A stretch of DNA of 8,412 nt from an uncultured Anaerolineaceae bacterium (GCA_937890875.1 CALAEB010000033.1:1-8412); one strand, 5' to 3'; positions 1 to 6,758 are shown, counted from the stretch's first letter. A program made the numbers and translations. The notes: generated by a model not told the origin, from the sequence alone.

Positions 1-1
1 T

Positions 2-991
2 TTATACGCTGCCGGGAAATTTCAGGGGGAAGAAATCCGCCAGCTGTTTGGCTTCTGGCCTTTGCTGGCGGGGGGCAACCCCAAAGAAAGCAGCCACCTT
101 TTCCGGATTATTCCGGCGACTTTTAACCGGTGGGGAGGCTGGGTTCCGGTAGGCGGAATAAAAACATTAATCGACTCGCTGGTTTCGCTTTTCATTGAGG
201 AGGGCGGAGAAATTTATTATCAGACCGAGGTACAGGAAATTCAGATCTTTAACCGGCGGATTTCCGGTGTCCGGCTCTCGGATGGCAGCATCCAGCATGC
301 GGATATCGTCCTATCCAATGCGGATGCGCTGTCCACTTACCGGGATCTGATCGACTCGGATAAGACCCGGTATTCCGATGTTGAGCGCGCCAAGAAAACG
401 GAACCGGGATCAGGCGTATTTGTCTATCATCTCGGGTTAAAATGCGCACTGCAGGAGAAAATCTCGCTGGCGGGAAACAACTTCATATTCCCGGCTAAAT
501 ATGATCAATTTCTTTCGGATTTATTTGTTTATAAGCGGCTTTCTGCTGATCCGTTTTTTCTGCTGCGGATCCCGTCGAAAAATGACCCGTACGCGGCACC
601 GCCCGGCTGTGAATCACTGTCGGTAGTCGTGCCGGTTCCGAATTTATCCGGCACGGTCGAGTGGGAGCAGGAATCGTACAATTTCCGAAACCGGATTCTG
701 GATTTCGTTCAGGCCTATTTTGTGACCGATCTGCGATCCAATATGGTTACCGAAACATTTTTGGACCCTCGGAAGATGAAGAAAAGGAATGGCATGTACC
801 TTGGGTCAGCGTTCTCAGCCCGCCCCAGTGCGTACAAAACAAACGAACCCCGGTTTCCTCACCGAAGCAGCGATATTCGGAATTTATATCTTGTGGGTGC
901 GGGAACCCATCCGGGTCCCTTTGTACCAGGTGTATTATTAGGGGTGAATTTGGCAGTTAAAGCGATTAAAGAAGATTTTAGTTTTGAATAA
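2..991 (+). CDS. Phytoene desaturase family protein (CrtI-type), 5' truncated by window edge
   Basis: The frame is open from position 2 to a TAA at 989-991, giving 329 residues of the C-terminal part of a family that is usually about 490-510 residues long. The N-terminal FAD-binding Rossmann motif therefore lies outside the window. Visible family landmarks are the GGWVPVGGIKTLIDSL block (about residues 45-60 of the visible part), a conserved VRLSDG...ADIVLSNAD stretch near residues 92-109, and the C-terminal FAD-binding signature LYLVGAGTHPGPFVPGVLL about 30 residues from the end. Known members remove hydrogens from phytoene or related polyprenyl carotenoid precursors at the membrane using FAD; some relatives act as isomerases or saturases, so the exact substrate is open. 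The usual GPGVPG is GPFVPG here. No other carotenoid gene is in the window. The 3' end overlaps the convergent exported-protein gene by 14 bases. Confidence 0.88.
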   Translation, partial: LYAAGKFQGEEIRQLFGFWPLLAGGNPKESSHLFRIIPATFNRWGGWVPVGGIKTLIDSLVSLFIEEGGEIYYQTEVQEIQIFNRRISGVRLSDGSIQHADIVLSNADALSTYRDLIDSDKTRYSDVERAKKTEPGSGVFVYHLGLKCALQEKISLAGNNFIFPAKYDQFLSDLFVYKRLSADPFFLLRIPSKNDPYAAPPGCESLSVVVPVPNLSGTVEWEQESYNFRNRILDFVQAYFVTDLRSNMVTETFLDPRKMKKRNGMYLGSAFSARPSAYKTNEPRFPHRSSDIRNLYLVGAGTHPGPFVPGVLLGVNLAVKAIKEDFSFE

Positions 992-1454
992 GACTTCCTG
1001 TCTTGTCGCTGTTTTCAAATATCTGATCTCCCCAGCGAACATAGACGTTTCCGGCGGCTGCTTTTTCTCCGATCAGCGTAAATCGGATGACGCCCTTTCC
1101 GAATTGTGACAGCGGAATTTCCATGATATCCGACAACGAATCAAAGTCCCTGGTGATCGTATCGCTCTGTATCCGGAAGGTGACTTTCCCGCCGCCGGCT
1201 TTCATGGAAAGGTAGATTGTCTCCGGCGTTTCCCCGTCAACCAGGATTGAATTTTTGATCTTCCCGTTGAGCTGATCAAAGGATACCGCCCACGTATCCG
1301 CATGTCTGGTCTCCTGAAATCCGATTGAAAGCGGTTTTCTCGGAACAAAACCGAATTCAACGCCATACACAGATTTTGAAAAAAGGATAATGCCAAATAA
1401 ACAAAGTCCTAACATTGCCAGGAATACGAGTTCCCTGCGTGCTGCACCATTCAT
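978..1454 (-). CDS. Small secreted protein of unknown function
   Basis: This gene encodes 158 residues with a typical Sec signal peptide: a charged start (MNGAARRE), a hydrophobic core at about residues 9-25, and a likely signal peptidase I site after Val-Tyr-Gly near residue 31. The mature part of about 127 residues alternates short polar and hydrophobic stretches, as in a beta-sandwich, and has no cysteines, LPXTG motif, lipobox or C-terminal membrane anchor. I do not recognise the family. The ATG at 1452-1454 directly abuts the TAA of the upstream aminotransferase-like gene (1455-1457), and a GGAGG ribosome site (1460-1464) lies five bases before it inside that gene's end. The two are therefore almost certainly co-transcribed and probably translationally coupled. 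The 3' end overlaps the convergent desaturase gene by 14 bases, and no clear terminator is visible between them. Confidence 0.8.
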   Translation of the reverse strand: MNGAARRELVFLAMLGLCLFGIILFSKSVYGVEFGFVPRKPLSIGFQETRHADTWAVSFDQLNGKIKNSILVDGETPETIYLSMKAGGGKVTFRIQSDTITRDFDSLSDIMEIPLSQFGKGVIRFTLIGEKAAAGNVYVRWGDQIFENSDKTGSLIQN

Positions 1455-2573
1455 TTATTCCTCCTTTTCCGTTATTGATCGAAATATCGTGGCCTTTGCC
1501 ACTTTCGACCTTGTATCATAATACGCTAAAAATTGATTAAATGCATAAAACAAATGACTCAGATCTTTTTCGGTTATGGAGTTCATATGAGCAACCGAAA
1601 AAAATGTATCTTTCATCTCCCCCGGACAATTCCCAACGCTAATATCATAGTTCTTCAGGAATTCGGCGAGGTCATCCGGCGTGAACTGCGGCAGACATTG
1701 TAAAACCGTGAAGTTCGGGGCCGAATTTTGCGGATCGGTCAGGGATGAAAAGGCTTTTTCCTCAGCCCAAGCCCGAAAGATTTCCGAAAGACGCTTCGTC
1801 CGGGCAATTTTTTCTTCCAACCCTTCCAGGAAAATTTCATCGATTTGTTTGTCAAGCGCATGCAGAAGCGGATAAGGCGCATCCGGACGAGGCTGGGTAT
1901 TGCCGATCAGATGCTGCTTGGCAAAGTTAAAATACCAGCCCTTTCCCACCGCAGCCAATGCTTTGAACAGCGCATGTTCGCCAACCGCGACAATTCCCAG
2001 CCCGGGAGGAAGCCCGAGGGAAATTTCACTGCTCGCAAGCAGGATATCCGTTTCTTCCCCTAACTTCAAAGGCCGTACATTGGCAATGCTCGCAGAACAA
2101 TCCGTCACGATCAGCATATCAGGCGCTGCTTTCCGGATCAATCCGGATAACGCGGGGATATTCGCGTATATGCCGGTAAATGGATCAATTTCGACCAGAA
2201 AAACCGCATCATAATTTTGTTCCGCCAGCTTTTTCTCCAGCTGAGATTCAGTGAAACTTTTGCCATATCCCGTCTCCAGAATATCGGCCGCAATATCCAA
2301 TGATTTTGATATGTCATACCATTGCTGAGACAACGGGCCGTTAATGCAAAACAAGACGTCTCGCTGAACAAAACTGGAAAGAGCCATTTCGTACAGCCCT
2401 TCACGCGTGCAGCAGAAAAAGTCCAGCGCAGCAGATTCAGGGAAAAGAACTGAGATTAATTTGGATTTGAGCTGGGAAGTAAACTCAGACGGTGATTTCG
2501 GCGGTAACTGAGCTTGCGCCGCCAAAATTTCGGGCGCTACATATGACGGCAGCGGGTTGAAATTGGCTGACAT
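1455..2573 (-). CDS. Class V aminotransferase-fold protein lacking the PLP lysine
   Basis: The 372-residue product has the length and block order of the alanine-glyoxylate / serine-pyruvate aminotransferase group (PLP fold type I). It has an NPLPSYVAPEIL start resembling GPTPVPPEVL, an NGPLSQQWYDI block near 78-88, a VEIDPFTGIY block near 127-136, Asp158 in VTDCSASI (the residue that normally pairs with the pyridine nitrogen), and a SLGLPPGLGIVAV block at 185-197. In active relatives the lysine forming the internal aldimine lies in S-Q-K just before this last block; here the segment reads S-S-E-I and the lysine position is Ile184 (codon 2022-2024). The C-terminal arginine that grips the substrate carboxylate (FRIGHMG in relatives) is Ser326 in FFSVAHMN. 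The protein is probably not a transaminase and may bind a ligand or partner instead. ATG 2571-2573 has no clear ribosome site; a TATACC -10-like element lies 13 bases upstream. Confidence 0.82.
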   Translation of the reverse strand: MSANFNPLPSYVAPEILAAQAQLPPKSPSEFTSQLKSKLISVLFPESAALDFFCCTREGLYEMALSSFVQRDVLFCINGPLSQQWYDISKSLDIAADILETGYGKSFTESQLEKKLAEQNYDAVFLVEIDPFTGIYANIPALSGLIRKAAPDMLIVTDCSASIANVRPLKLGEETDILLASSEISLGLPPGLGIVAVGEHALFKALAAVGKGWYFNFAKQHLIGNTQPRPDAPYPLLHALDKQIDEIFLEGLEEKIARTKRLSEIFRAWAEEKAFSSLTDPQNSAPNFTVLQCLPQFTPDDLAEFLKNYDISVGNCPGEMKDTFFSVAHMNSITEKDLSHLFYAFNQFLAYYDTRSKVAKATIFRSITEKEE

Positions 2574-2681
2574 AGGCTGCTTTTCAGGTATAAAAAGAAC
2601 CGCTTAAAAGGTTTTGAATGAGAGTGGATTTTATCGTAATCCTGTTTATTCCATTCCTTTTTACCGGTAAAATTCACCAAT

Positions 2682-2709
2682 AAAAAAGCCGCTGACTGTT
2701 TAGCGGCTT
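2682..2709 (-). terminator. Intrinsic terminator of the GtrA-sortase-small membrane protein unit
   Basis: The arms AAGCCGCT (2686-2693) and AGCGGCTT (2702-2709) are perfectly complementary, with an eight-base loop. Read on the minus strand, the stem runs straight into six T residues (2682-2687 complement). The stop codon of the small membrane protein (2708-2710) lies in the stem, so the hairpin ends that transcript and separates it from the aminotransferase-like gene. Confidence 0.88.
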
Positions 2710-2896
2710 AAAGAATAAACGACAAGATTACCAGAAACGCGATAAAACTGACCGCCAGCAGGCCGATTTTTTTCAAATCCTTAACCACATAAGAATAATC
2801 CGGATTGAAATCGGCATCCTCAGCTCTTGCATACACCGGCAATCCTTTTGCGCTTCCAGCCAGACCGCTGGTCTTTCTCTTTTGTTTTTTATCCAT
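2708..2896 (-). CDS. Small single-pass membrane protein, unknown function
   Basis: This 62-residue product has a strongly basic N-terminus (MDKKQKRKTSG), a polar middle with DADFNPDYSYVVKDLKKIG, and one C-terminal hydrophobic helix at about residues 43-62 ending at the last residue. It should lie in the cytoplasmic membrane with its basic tail inside. The start is well supported: AGGAGGAG lies a few bases before ATG on the minus strand (around 2902-2909). It follows the sortase gene by 24 bases on the same strand and its stop is embedded in the terminator, so it is the last gene of that unit. The order with a sortase suggests a role at the envelope, but nothing in the sequence shows what it does. 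Confidence 0.78.
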   Translation of the reverse strand: MDKKQKRKTSGLAGSAKGLPVYARAEDADFNPDYSYVVKDLKKIGLLAVSFIAFLVILSFIL

Positions 2897-2920
2897 TTTA
2901 CTCCTCCTAAAATTGCTCGT

Positions 2921-3805
2921 TTAGTCTCGCAGTTTTCCTTTCACGACGATTCGCTGCGTGTCCACCAGATACGGATAACATGAAACCAATGTGATGGTCG
3001 GTTCTTCTGTCTGCCCCAATACCTCTACCTGATTCGGCTGAACAATCTGTGTCCCCTGAACAGTGTAGGTATAAGCTTTTTTCTCTGTCAAAAGAACGAT
3101 CTCTTCTCCCGGTTTCAATTGATCCAAATATCGAAACACCTCGCCGAAAATATCGTTGTGACCGGATAAGATCACGTTTCCGGGTTTCCCCGGCTCCGTA
3201 CTATATAAGTTTAAACCAACACCATTTTTTAATGACTCCCAATCGTCCCCTTTGATTACAGGCGCATCCACATTAATGGATGGGATCCTGATCCGGACAA
3301 TCTGTTCATCGAACTCGATCGAAGATTGAGCCAATGTTACAGATTCTACCATATCCCGCAAATGTTCAGGAATTTCGCTTTCATTAAAAGACACTGCCCC
3401 GCTTTCGTCGGGCGGTGTATGCCCGCTGGGCAACACGACAGCCTGAATCAGTGGTGTCGGCGTCAACGTGGGAAGGATCATCGATCTTGCGGCTTCCCGG
3501 TTCAAATTAGTTAAAATTTGTGAACCGGCCACCAGCATGGCAATCACCCCGATCACCGCAGCGATTTCAATTAAAAGCAGGATTTTGTCCAGCTTTCTTC
3601 TTGGCTGCGGAACGGCCGCCTCCGTCCGTGTTTCATTGGGCGCCCATTGAAGTTCCTGATTGATGGGCGCGCTCTCTTCATTAATAGCCCGTCCGGACGC
3701 GCGATAAGAGAGGATTCTGGCCTCGCGTCCGCTGATCTTTTTTTGCATCAGCCGAAAACGTAATTCTTCTTCTGTCAGATCGTCAGCGTATTTTTTCCTG
3801 CTCAT
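2921..3805 (-). CDS. Sortase, class D/E-like
   Basis: The 294-residue product has a charged cytoplasmic N-terminus of about 73 residues, a membrane helix at about 74-95, a Pro/Thr-rich linker (LPTLTPTP, 111-118), and a C-terminal sortase barrel from about 168. The catalytic set is present: His216 in ILSGHNDIF, Cys276 in TLVSCYPY, and Arg285 in DTQRIVV. Sortases cleave a C-terminal sorting signal on secreted proteins and join them to an envelope acceptor. The CYPY context and the N-terminal anchor fit class D or E better than A or B; I do not assign a specific class. An in-frame TAA (3809-3811) lies six to three bases upstream, so ATG 3803-3805 is the earliest possible start. The gene follows the GtrA fusion by 49 bases and precedes the small membrane protein. 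No protein with an LPXTG-type tail is encoded in the window. Confidence 0.92.
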   Translation of the reverse strand: MSRKKYADDLTEEELRFRLMQKKISGREARILSYRASGRAINEESAPINQELQWAPNETRTEAAVPQPRRKLDKILLLIEIAAVIGVIAMLVAGSQILTNLNREAARSMILPTLTPTPLIQAVVLPSGHTPPDESGAVSFNESEIPEHLRDMVESVTLAQSSIEFDEQIVRIRIPSINVDAPVIKGDDWESLKNGVGLNLYSTEPGKPGNVILSGHNDIFGEVFRYLDQLKPGEEIVLLTEKKAYTYTVQGTQIVQPNQVEVLGQTEEPTITLVSCYPYLVDTQRIVVKGKLRD

Positions 3806-3811
3806 CCTTTA

Positions 3812-3817
3812 ATTATA
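3812..3817 (-). promoter_or_regulatory. Candidate -10 box for sortase, possibly leaderless
   Basis: A perfect TATAAT on the minus strand ends six bases before the sortase ATG (3803-3805), which would place transcription start at or beside the start codon. The only ribosome-site-like bases (AAAGG) touch the ATG and are too close to work. No good -35 hexamer is present at 16-18 bases. The sortase could also be read through from the GtrA gene. Confidence 0.35.
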
Positions 3818-3828
3818 GCGTCTGCAGC

Positions 3829-3848
3829 ACTGCTTTTGGGAAAGCAGT
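3829..3848 (-). terminator. Hairpin after the GtrA fusion gene (no T-tract)
   Basis: ACTGCTTT (3829-3836) and AAAGCAGT (3841-3848) form a perfect eight-base stem with a four-base loop, six bases after the TGA stop (3855-3857) of the upstream minus-strand gene. There is no T-run on the minus side, so it is more likely a partial terminator, a 3'-end stabiliser or a processing site than a strong stop. It sits just upstream of the sortase -10-like box. Confidence 0.45.
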
Positions 3849-3854
3849 AATTCA

Positions 3855-4889
3855 TCAGGATTCAGATTCCGTTTTATGAAAATCGGACTTCTTTTTCCTT
3901 GACGGAAAGACAAGTTTTTTGGATATAAAATAGTTGAAAAAGAACATCACCAATTCAACACCCATTTTAATCACAACAGAATGCACCGGAAAGATTTTTA
4001 TCCCAACCTCCAGCGCGCCCCATACGATGCCGCCGGAAAAAATTACCAGGCCGATATAACGCAGAAACGAACCGTAATGGTTCCCTTTCTCCCGGAAGAC
4101 GACTGTCCGCAGAAGGGAATAATTGATCATCATTGAGAAAATCCTGGAAACGATCAGCGAAAAAAGATGACTCTTCCCGAGTGTTTGCAAAAGGAAGAAC
4201 ATGGCATTATCGGCAATCACGCTGGCAAAAGCGCTGAACAGATAACGGAAAAACAGGCCCAATGAATAAAAAAGGATTCTGAAAGGATTATAAGCATGGG
4301 TCGTTCCGCCACTGGAACGCTTCTCCAAAAATGAAACCCGGATGGGGATATTTTCCCGATGGCATGCCGCCAGCCAGGAGAGCGGGAAAAATTTGGGGTT
4401 CTTCCCACTTTGGGAAAAGGTCTCCAGTGCCCTGGACGGAATGATCCATAAAAACGGGTTCGGCTCATCTAAACGGGTCCCGAAGATTTTTTCGGTGATC
4501 ATCAGGAAGAAAACCGGCTTATTCTGAATCGCCTCTTCCATTTCGATCACATGAAAAGCCTCCGGTTCCTCGGAAGCGGCATAAATGCCCTGAACGATGT
4601 CCTGAGACAAAGCAGCGGCGTCATCCTGATAAATCAGGACCTGATCAAAATCAGCCCCGGATGACTGGAGACCGAGCAACTCTTCACAAATTTTCCGGCT
4701 GACCTTTTTCTCGGGTATCCTCCAGACCGGAAATTCAACAGTATCCGGCTCCGCGTCGCTCAGTCTGTCCGACATGATCACACAATAAGGAACAACGCCT
4801 CCGCTTTGCAGGGTCATTAATTCTTCCGTTAACGTGATCTCCGGGTTCAGATGGACCAGAATAAAGGGGATTTTCTTAAAGAGTGTCAA
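3855..4889 (-). CDS. GtrA-family membrane protein fused to a degenerate family-2 glycosyltransferase-like domain
   Basis: In this 344-residue product, residues about 215-328 form a GtrA domain with four hydrophobic helices. It begins RYLFSAFASVIADNAMFFLL and ends FNYFISKKLVFP, the typical C-terminal signature. GtrA proteins are thought to move or present undecaprenyl-linked sugars. Residues 1-200 follow the layout of the glycosyltransferase half of known GT2-GtrA fusions: an NPE segment near 15-17, an ENIPIRVSFLEKRSS stretch at 179-193 and HAYNPFRIL at 198-206 just before the membrane part. The nucleotide-sugar motifs are missing, however: there is no DGS-type motif and only QDD (88-90) where the D-x-D or DADGQ block should be. 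The start codon is TTG (4887-4889). An in-frame TAA lies 16 codons upstream with no ATG or GTG in between, and AAGG lies seven bases before the TTG. A sorting-related operon follows on the same strand. Confidence 0.82.
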   Translation of the reverse strand: MTLFKKIPFILVHLNPEITLTEELMTLQSGGVVPYCVIMSDRLSDAEPDTVEFPVWRIPEKKVSRKICEELLGLQSSGADFDQVLIYQDDAAALSQDIVQGIYAASEEPEAFHVIEMEEAIQNKPVFFLMITEKIFGTRLDEPNPFLWIIPSRALETFSQSGKNPKFFPLSWLAACHRENIPIRVSFLEKRSSGGTTHAYNPFRILFYSLGLFFRYLFSAFASVIADNAMFFLLQTLGKSHLFSLIVSRIFSMMINYSLLRTVVFREKGNHYGSFLRYIGLVIFSGGIVWGALEVGIKIFPVHSVVIKMGVELVMFFFNYFISKKLVFPSRKKKSDFHKTESES

Positions 4890-4934
4890 TGCAGGGCCTT
4901 TTATCCGAAAAAATTCTGTCAGCGCCGGAAAAGA

Positions 4935-4964
4935 AAATTACCGCCTTCTTTGCCGCGTTGTCAA
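4935..4964 (-). promoter_or_regulatory. Candidate promoter for the GtrA-sortase unit
   Basis: On the minus strand there is a perfect TTGACA (4959-4964), an 18-base spacer, and TAATTT (4935-4940), which matches the -10 consensus only partly. Transcription would start near 4928, about 39 bases before the TTG start of the GtrA fusion. The -35 lies within the left half of the TTGTCA/TGACAA dyad. Confidence 0.45.
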
Positions 4965-4982
4965 CTAGTTACTGTCTGACAA
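4958..4982. promoter_or_regulatory. Dyad TTGTCA-N13-TGACAA, candidate operator
   Basis: TTGTCA (4958-4963) and TGACAA (4977-4982) are inverted copies 13 bases apart. Between and beside them lie the perfect palindrome AACTAGTT (4963-4970) and TGTC-T-GACA (4973-4981). The dyad covers the -35 of the minus-strand promoter candidate and ends 13 bases before the -35 of the plus-strand one, a good position for a protein controlling both units. No regulator gene is present in the window. Confidence 0.4.
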
Positions 4983-4995
4983 TTTTAATGGAAGA

Positions 4996-5025
4996 TTGAA
5001 CCAACCGGCAGGATCACTTTATAAA
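4996..5025 (+). promoter_or_regulatory. Candidate promoter for the FAD oxidoreductase
   Basis: TTGAAC (4996-5001), an 18-base spacer and TATAAA (5020-5025) make a fair sigma-70-type promoter with start near 5032. The resulting mRNA would have a 5' region of about 315 bases before the preferred oxidoreductase start at 5348, or about 30 bases before a TTG at 5063 in the same frame. Confidence 0.4.
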
Positions 5026-5062
5026 TCAGCATTCCCGATAAAGAAGGAAGGTACATATTTGA

Positions 5063-5347
5063 TTGGAGTGTCAAAATCCATACAAATTTGCCGGAACGGT
5101 TTTATCATTCGGGCAGACGGCAATCCTCCTTCCAAAAATCCGTCCGGACATCCCGGGCGGTACAGAGCTGAGGATGCGTTTTCCTGTTATGGTAGAATCC
5201 CAAAGGATAACGATTCATTTATCAAGAAAGGATTCCGAATTTACGCATCCATTCGGAATCGGAGAAAACCGTTGTGTTTTATTTTTAAAAGATACCGGGA
5301 TCTCCGGATCGGAATTATCCGGTCCGGGTGCCGAAAAGGAGCAAATC
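5063..5347 (+). other. In-frame open extension upstream of the FAD oxidoreductase (95 codons)
   Basis: From TTG 5063-5065 the oxidoreductase frame stays open for 95 codons before the ATG at 5348. The residues are of ordinary protein composition (for example FPVMVESQRITIHLSRKD, then FTHPFGIGENRCVLFLKD), unlike the Arg/Ser-rich product of the other open frame. A purine-rich GAAGGAAGG (5043-5051) lies 11 bases before the TTG. It could be a true N-terminal extension, a remnant of an upstream gene joined in frame, or chance. The Rossmann motif starting right after the ATG at 5348 and the good ribosome site there argue that it is not needed for the enzyme. Confidence 0.3.
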
Positions 5348-6637
5348 ATGAAAATAGGAATCGTCGGCGCAGGAATCTGCGGATTAACAGCCGCCTGGAA
5401 TTTACGGAAAACCGGATATGAAATTGTGATCTATGAGCGGGACCATCAACCCGGCGGCCTTGCCAGCGGGTTCCGGCAGCCCGGATGGCAGGATTCCGTT
5501 GAAAAGTACTATCACCATTTCTTTACCACCGATAAAGCGCTGCTGGCATTGGTCAGGGATCTGGGCATGGAAGATCTGATTCGTTTCAGTCGTCCCAAAA
5601 GCGTAATGTACCATAAAGGGAAATTTTACCCATTTGATTCCATCCCGGCGGCGCTTTTGTACCCCGGATTGGGGTTTGGCCTGAACAAAATCCGTTTCGG
5701 TTTCGTCGGGCTCTATCTTCGCCTCTTCAACCGCTGGCAGGAACTGGAAAAATATACCGCCAAGGAATGGATGACAAAATATGCCGGGAAAAGCGTATAC
5801 CGGTCCATGTGGGAACCGATGATGGTCGGCAAGTTTGGGGAACGTTATGCGGACCAGGTGAACATGGCCTGGCTGTGGGCCCGGCTTTATTCACGGACGA
5901 CCCAGCTGGGGACCTTCCGAGGAGGGTTCCAAAACTTCTTTGATTTATTCGCCAACCGATTAAAAAAAGAAGGCGTCGTGTTTAACTTCGGCGCTCAGGT
6001 CCATTCCATCACTCAAAATCAGGCAGGCGGCTGGCGGATCGCAGCCGACGGCAGCGAAGCGGACTTTGATAAGGTCCTGGCAACCATATCCCCGCAGGTT
6101 TTACCGAAAATCGCGCCCGAAGTCGGAAAATATTACCAGGAGCAGCTTAGCGGATTAAAAAGCCTTGGCGCCGTTGTTCTGGTGCTGTCCCTGAAAAAAA
6201 CGCTTTCACCGGAAGGATATTACTGGTACAACCTTCCGAAAGACCAGGGATTTCCTTTTCTCGCGCTGGTTGAACATACGAATTTTGTACCCGCTTCGCA
6301 TTTTAATGGGGAGACGATTATCTATGCCGGCGATTATTTGGAACCGGGACACGAAAATTTCTCGCTTTCAAAAGAAGAATTAATCCAAAAGTTAATCCCC
6401 GGATTAAAACGGATCAATCCTGAATTCAGCGAGGACTGGATTGTGAACGGATGGAAATTTGCCACCGAATACGCACAGCCGATTCCTTTTGTCAATCATT
6501 CCCGGAATATTCCGCAATTCACCGGCCCGCTGCCGAATTTTTATTTTGCATCGATGAGCCAGGTTTATCCATGGGATCGCGGCACAAATTATTCTATAGA
6601 ATTAGCAAATCGCGTGTCAAGTGTAATTCAGTCATAA
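5348..6637 (+). CDS. NAD(P)/FAD-dependent oxidoreductase, amine-oxidase fold
   Basis: The 429-residue product opens with an N-terminal dinucleotide-binding motif, IGIVGAGICGL (residues 3-13), followed by Glu30 in IYERDHQPGGLASGF. This is the classic FAD-binding beta-alpha-beta unit of the HemY / amine-oxidase superfamily. A C-terminal FAD contact block, NFYFASMSQVYPWDRGTNY, lies about 30 residues from the end. The middle region has the aromatic-rich substrate domain (YYHHFFTTDK, VMYHKGKFYPFDS) seen in relatives located near glycolipid or polyprenyl-sugar genes; the substrate cannot be told from sequence. AAGGAG (5336-5341) lies six bases before ATG 5348-5350, which decides this start over the longer open frame to 5063. 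The gene is divergent from the GtrA fusion, suggesting shared control. No clear terminator immediately follows; weak hairpins begin about 210 bases downstream. Confidence 0.87.
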   Translation: MKIGIVGAGICGLTAAWNLRKTGYEIVIYERDHQPGGLASGFRQPGWQDSVEKYYHHFFTTDKALLALVRDLGMEDLIRFSRPKSVMYHKGKFYPFDSIPAALLYPGLGFGLNKIRFGFVGLYLRLFNRWQELEKYTAKEWMTKYAGKSVYRSMWEPMMVGKFGERYADQVNMAWLWARLYSRTTQLGTFRGGFQNFFDLFANRLKKEGVVFNFGAQVHSITQNQAGGWRIAADGSEADFDKVLATISPQVLPKIAPEVGKYYQEQLSGLKSLGAVVLVLSLKKTLSPEGYYWYNLPKDQGFPFLALVEHTNFVPASHFNGETIIYAGDYLEPGHENFSLSKEELIQKLIPGLKRINPEFSEDWIVNGWKFATEYAQPIPFVNHSRNIPQFTGPLPNFYFASMSQVYPWDRGTNYSIELANRVSSVIQS

Positions 6638-6758
6638 TTTCCGCAAATTTGGATTTGTTGGTTATAAAAAGACGGAATTTCAATCTAATTTATAGAAACA
6701 GGATTTTAGTTATTCCGTTCTAACTGTTATACGAACAGGAACAGCACCATTTTTCCGC

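Larger units (their letters stand above)
4890..5347. other. Divergent intergenic region between GtrA fusion and FAD oxidoreductase
   Basis: This 458-base gap separates two divergent genes. Its left half holds candidate promoters in both directions and a dyad (entries below). Its right half, from about 5063, is open in the frame of the downstream oxidoreductase and also in a second frame, without a convincing product. I see no RNA gene, repeat or mobile element in it. Confidence 0.6.

Noticed and set aside
3466..3475. Possible sortase sorting signal (LPTLTPTP) in the window
   Set aside because: This LPTLT string is in the linker of the sortase itself, not at a C-terminus followed by a hydrophobic helix and basic tail. 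No sortase substrate is seen in the window.
4996..5421. A 141-codon plus-strand open frame in the divergent region
   Set aside because: It runs out of frame into the oxidoreductase, its product is Arg/Ser/Asn-rich with the same character in the part that overlaps the real gene, and it shows no recognisable domain. It is treated as a shadow frame.
6672..6718. ACGGAAT / ATTCCGT inverted repeat after the oxidoreductase as a terminator
   Set aside because: Only seven pairs with a 33-base loop and no T-run; this is too weak to claim.
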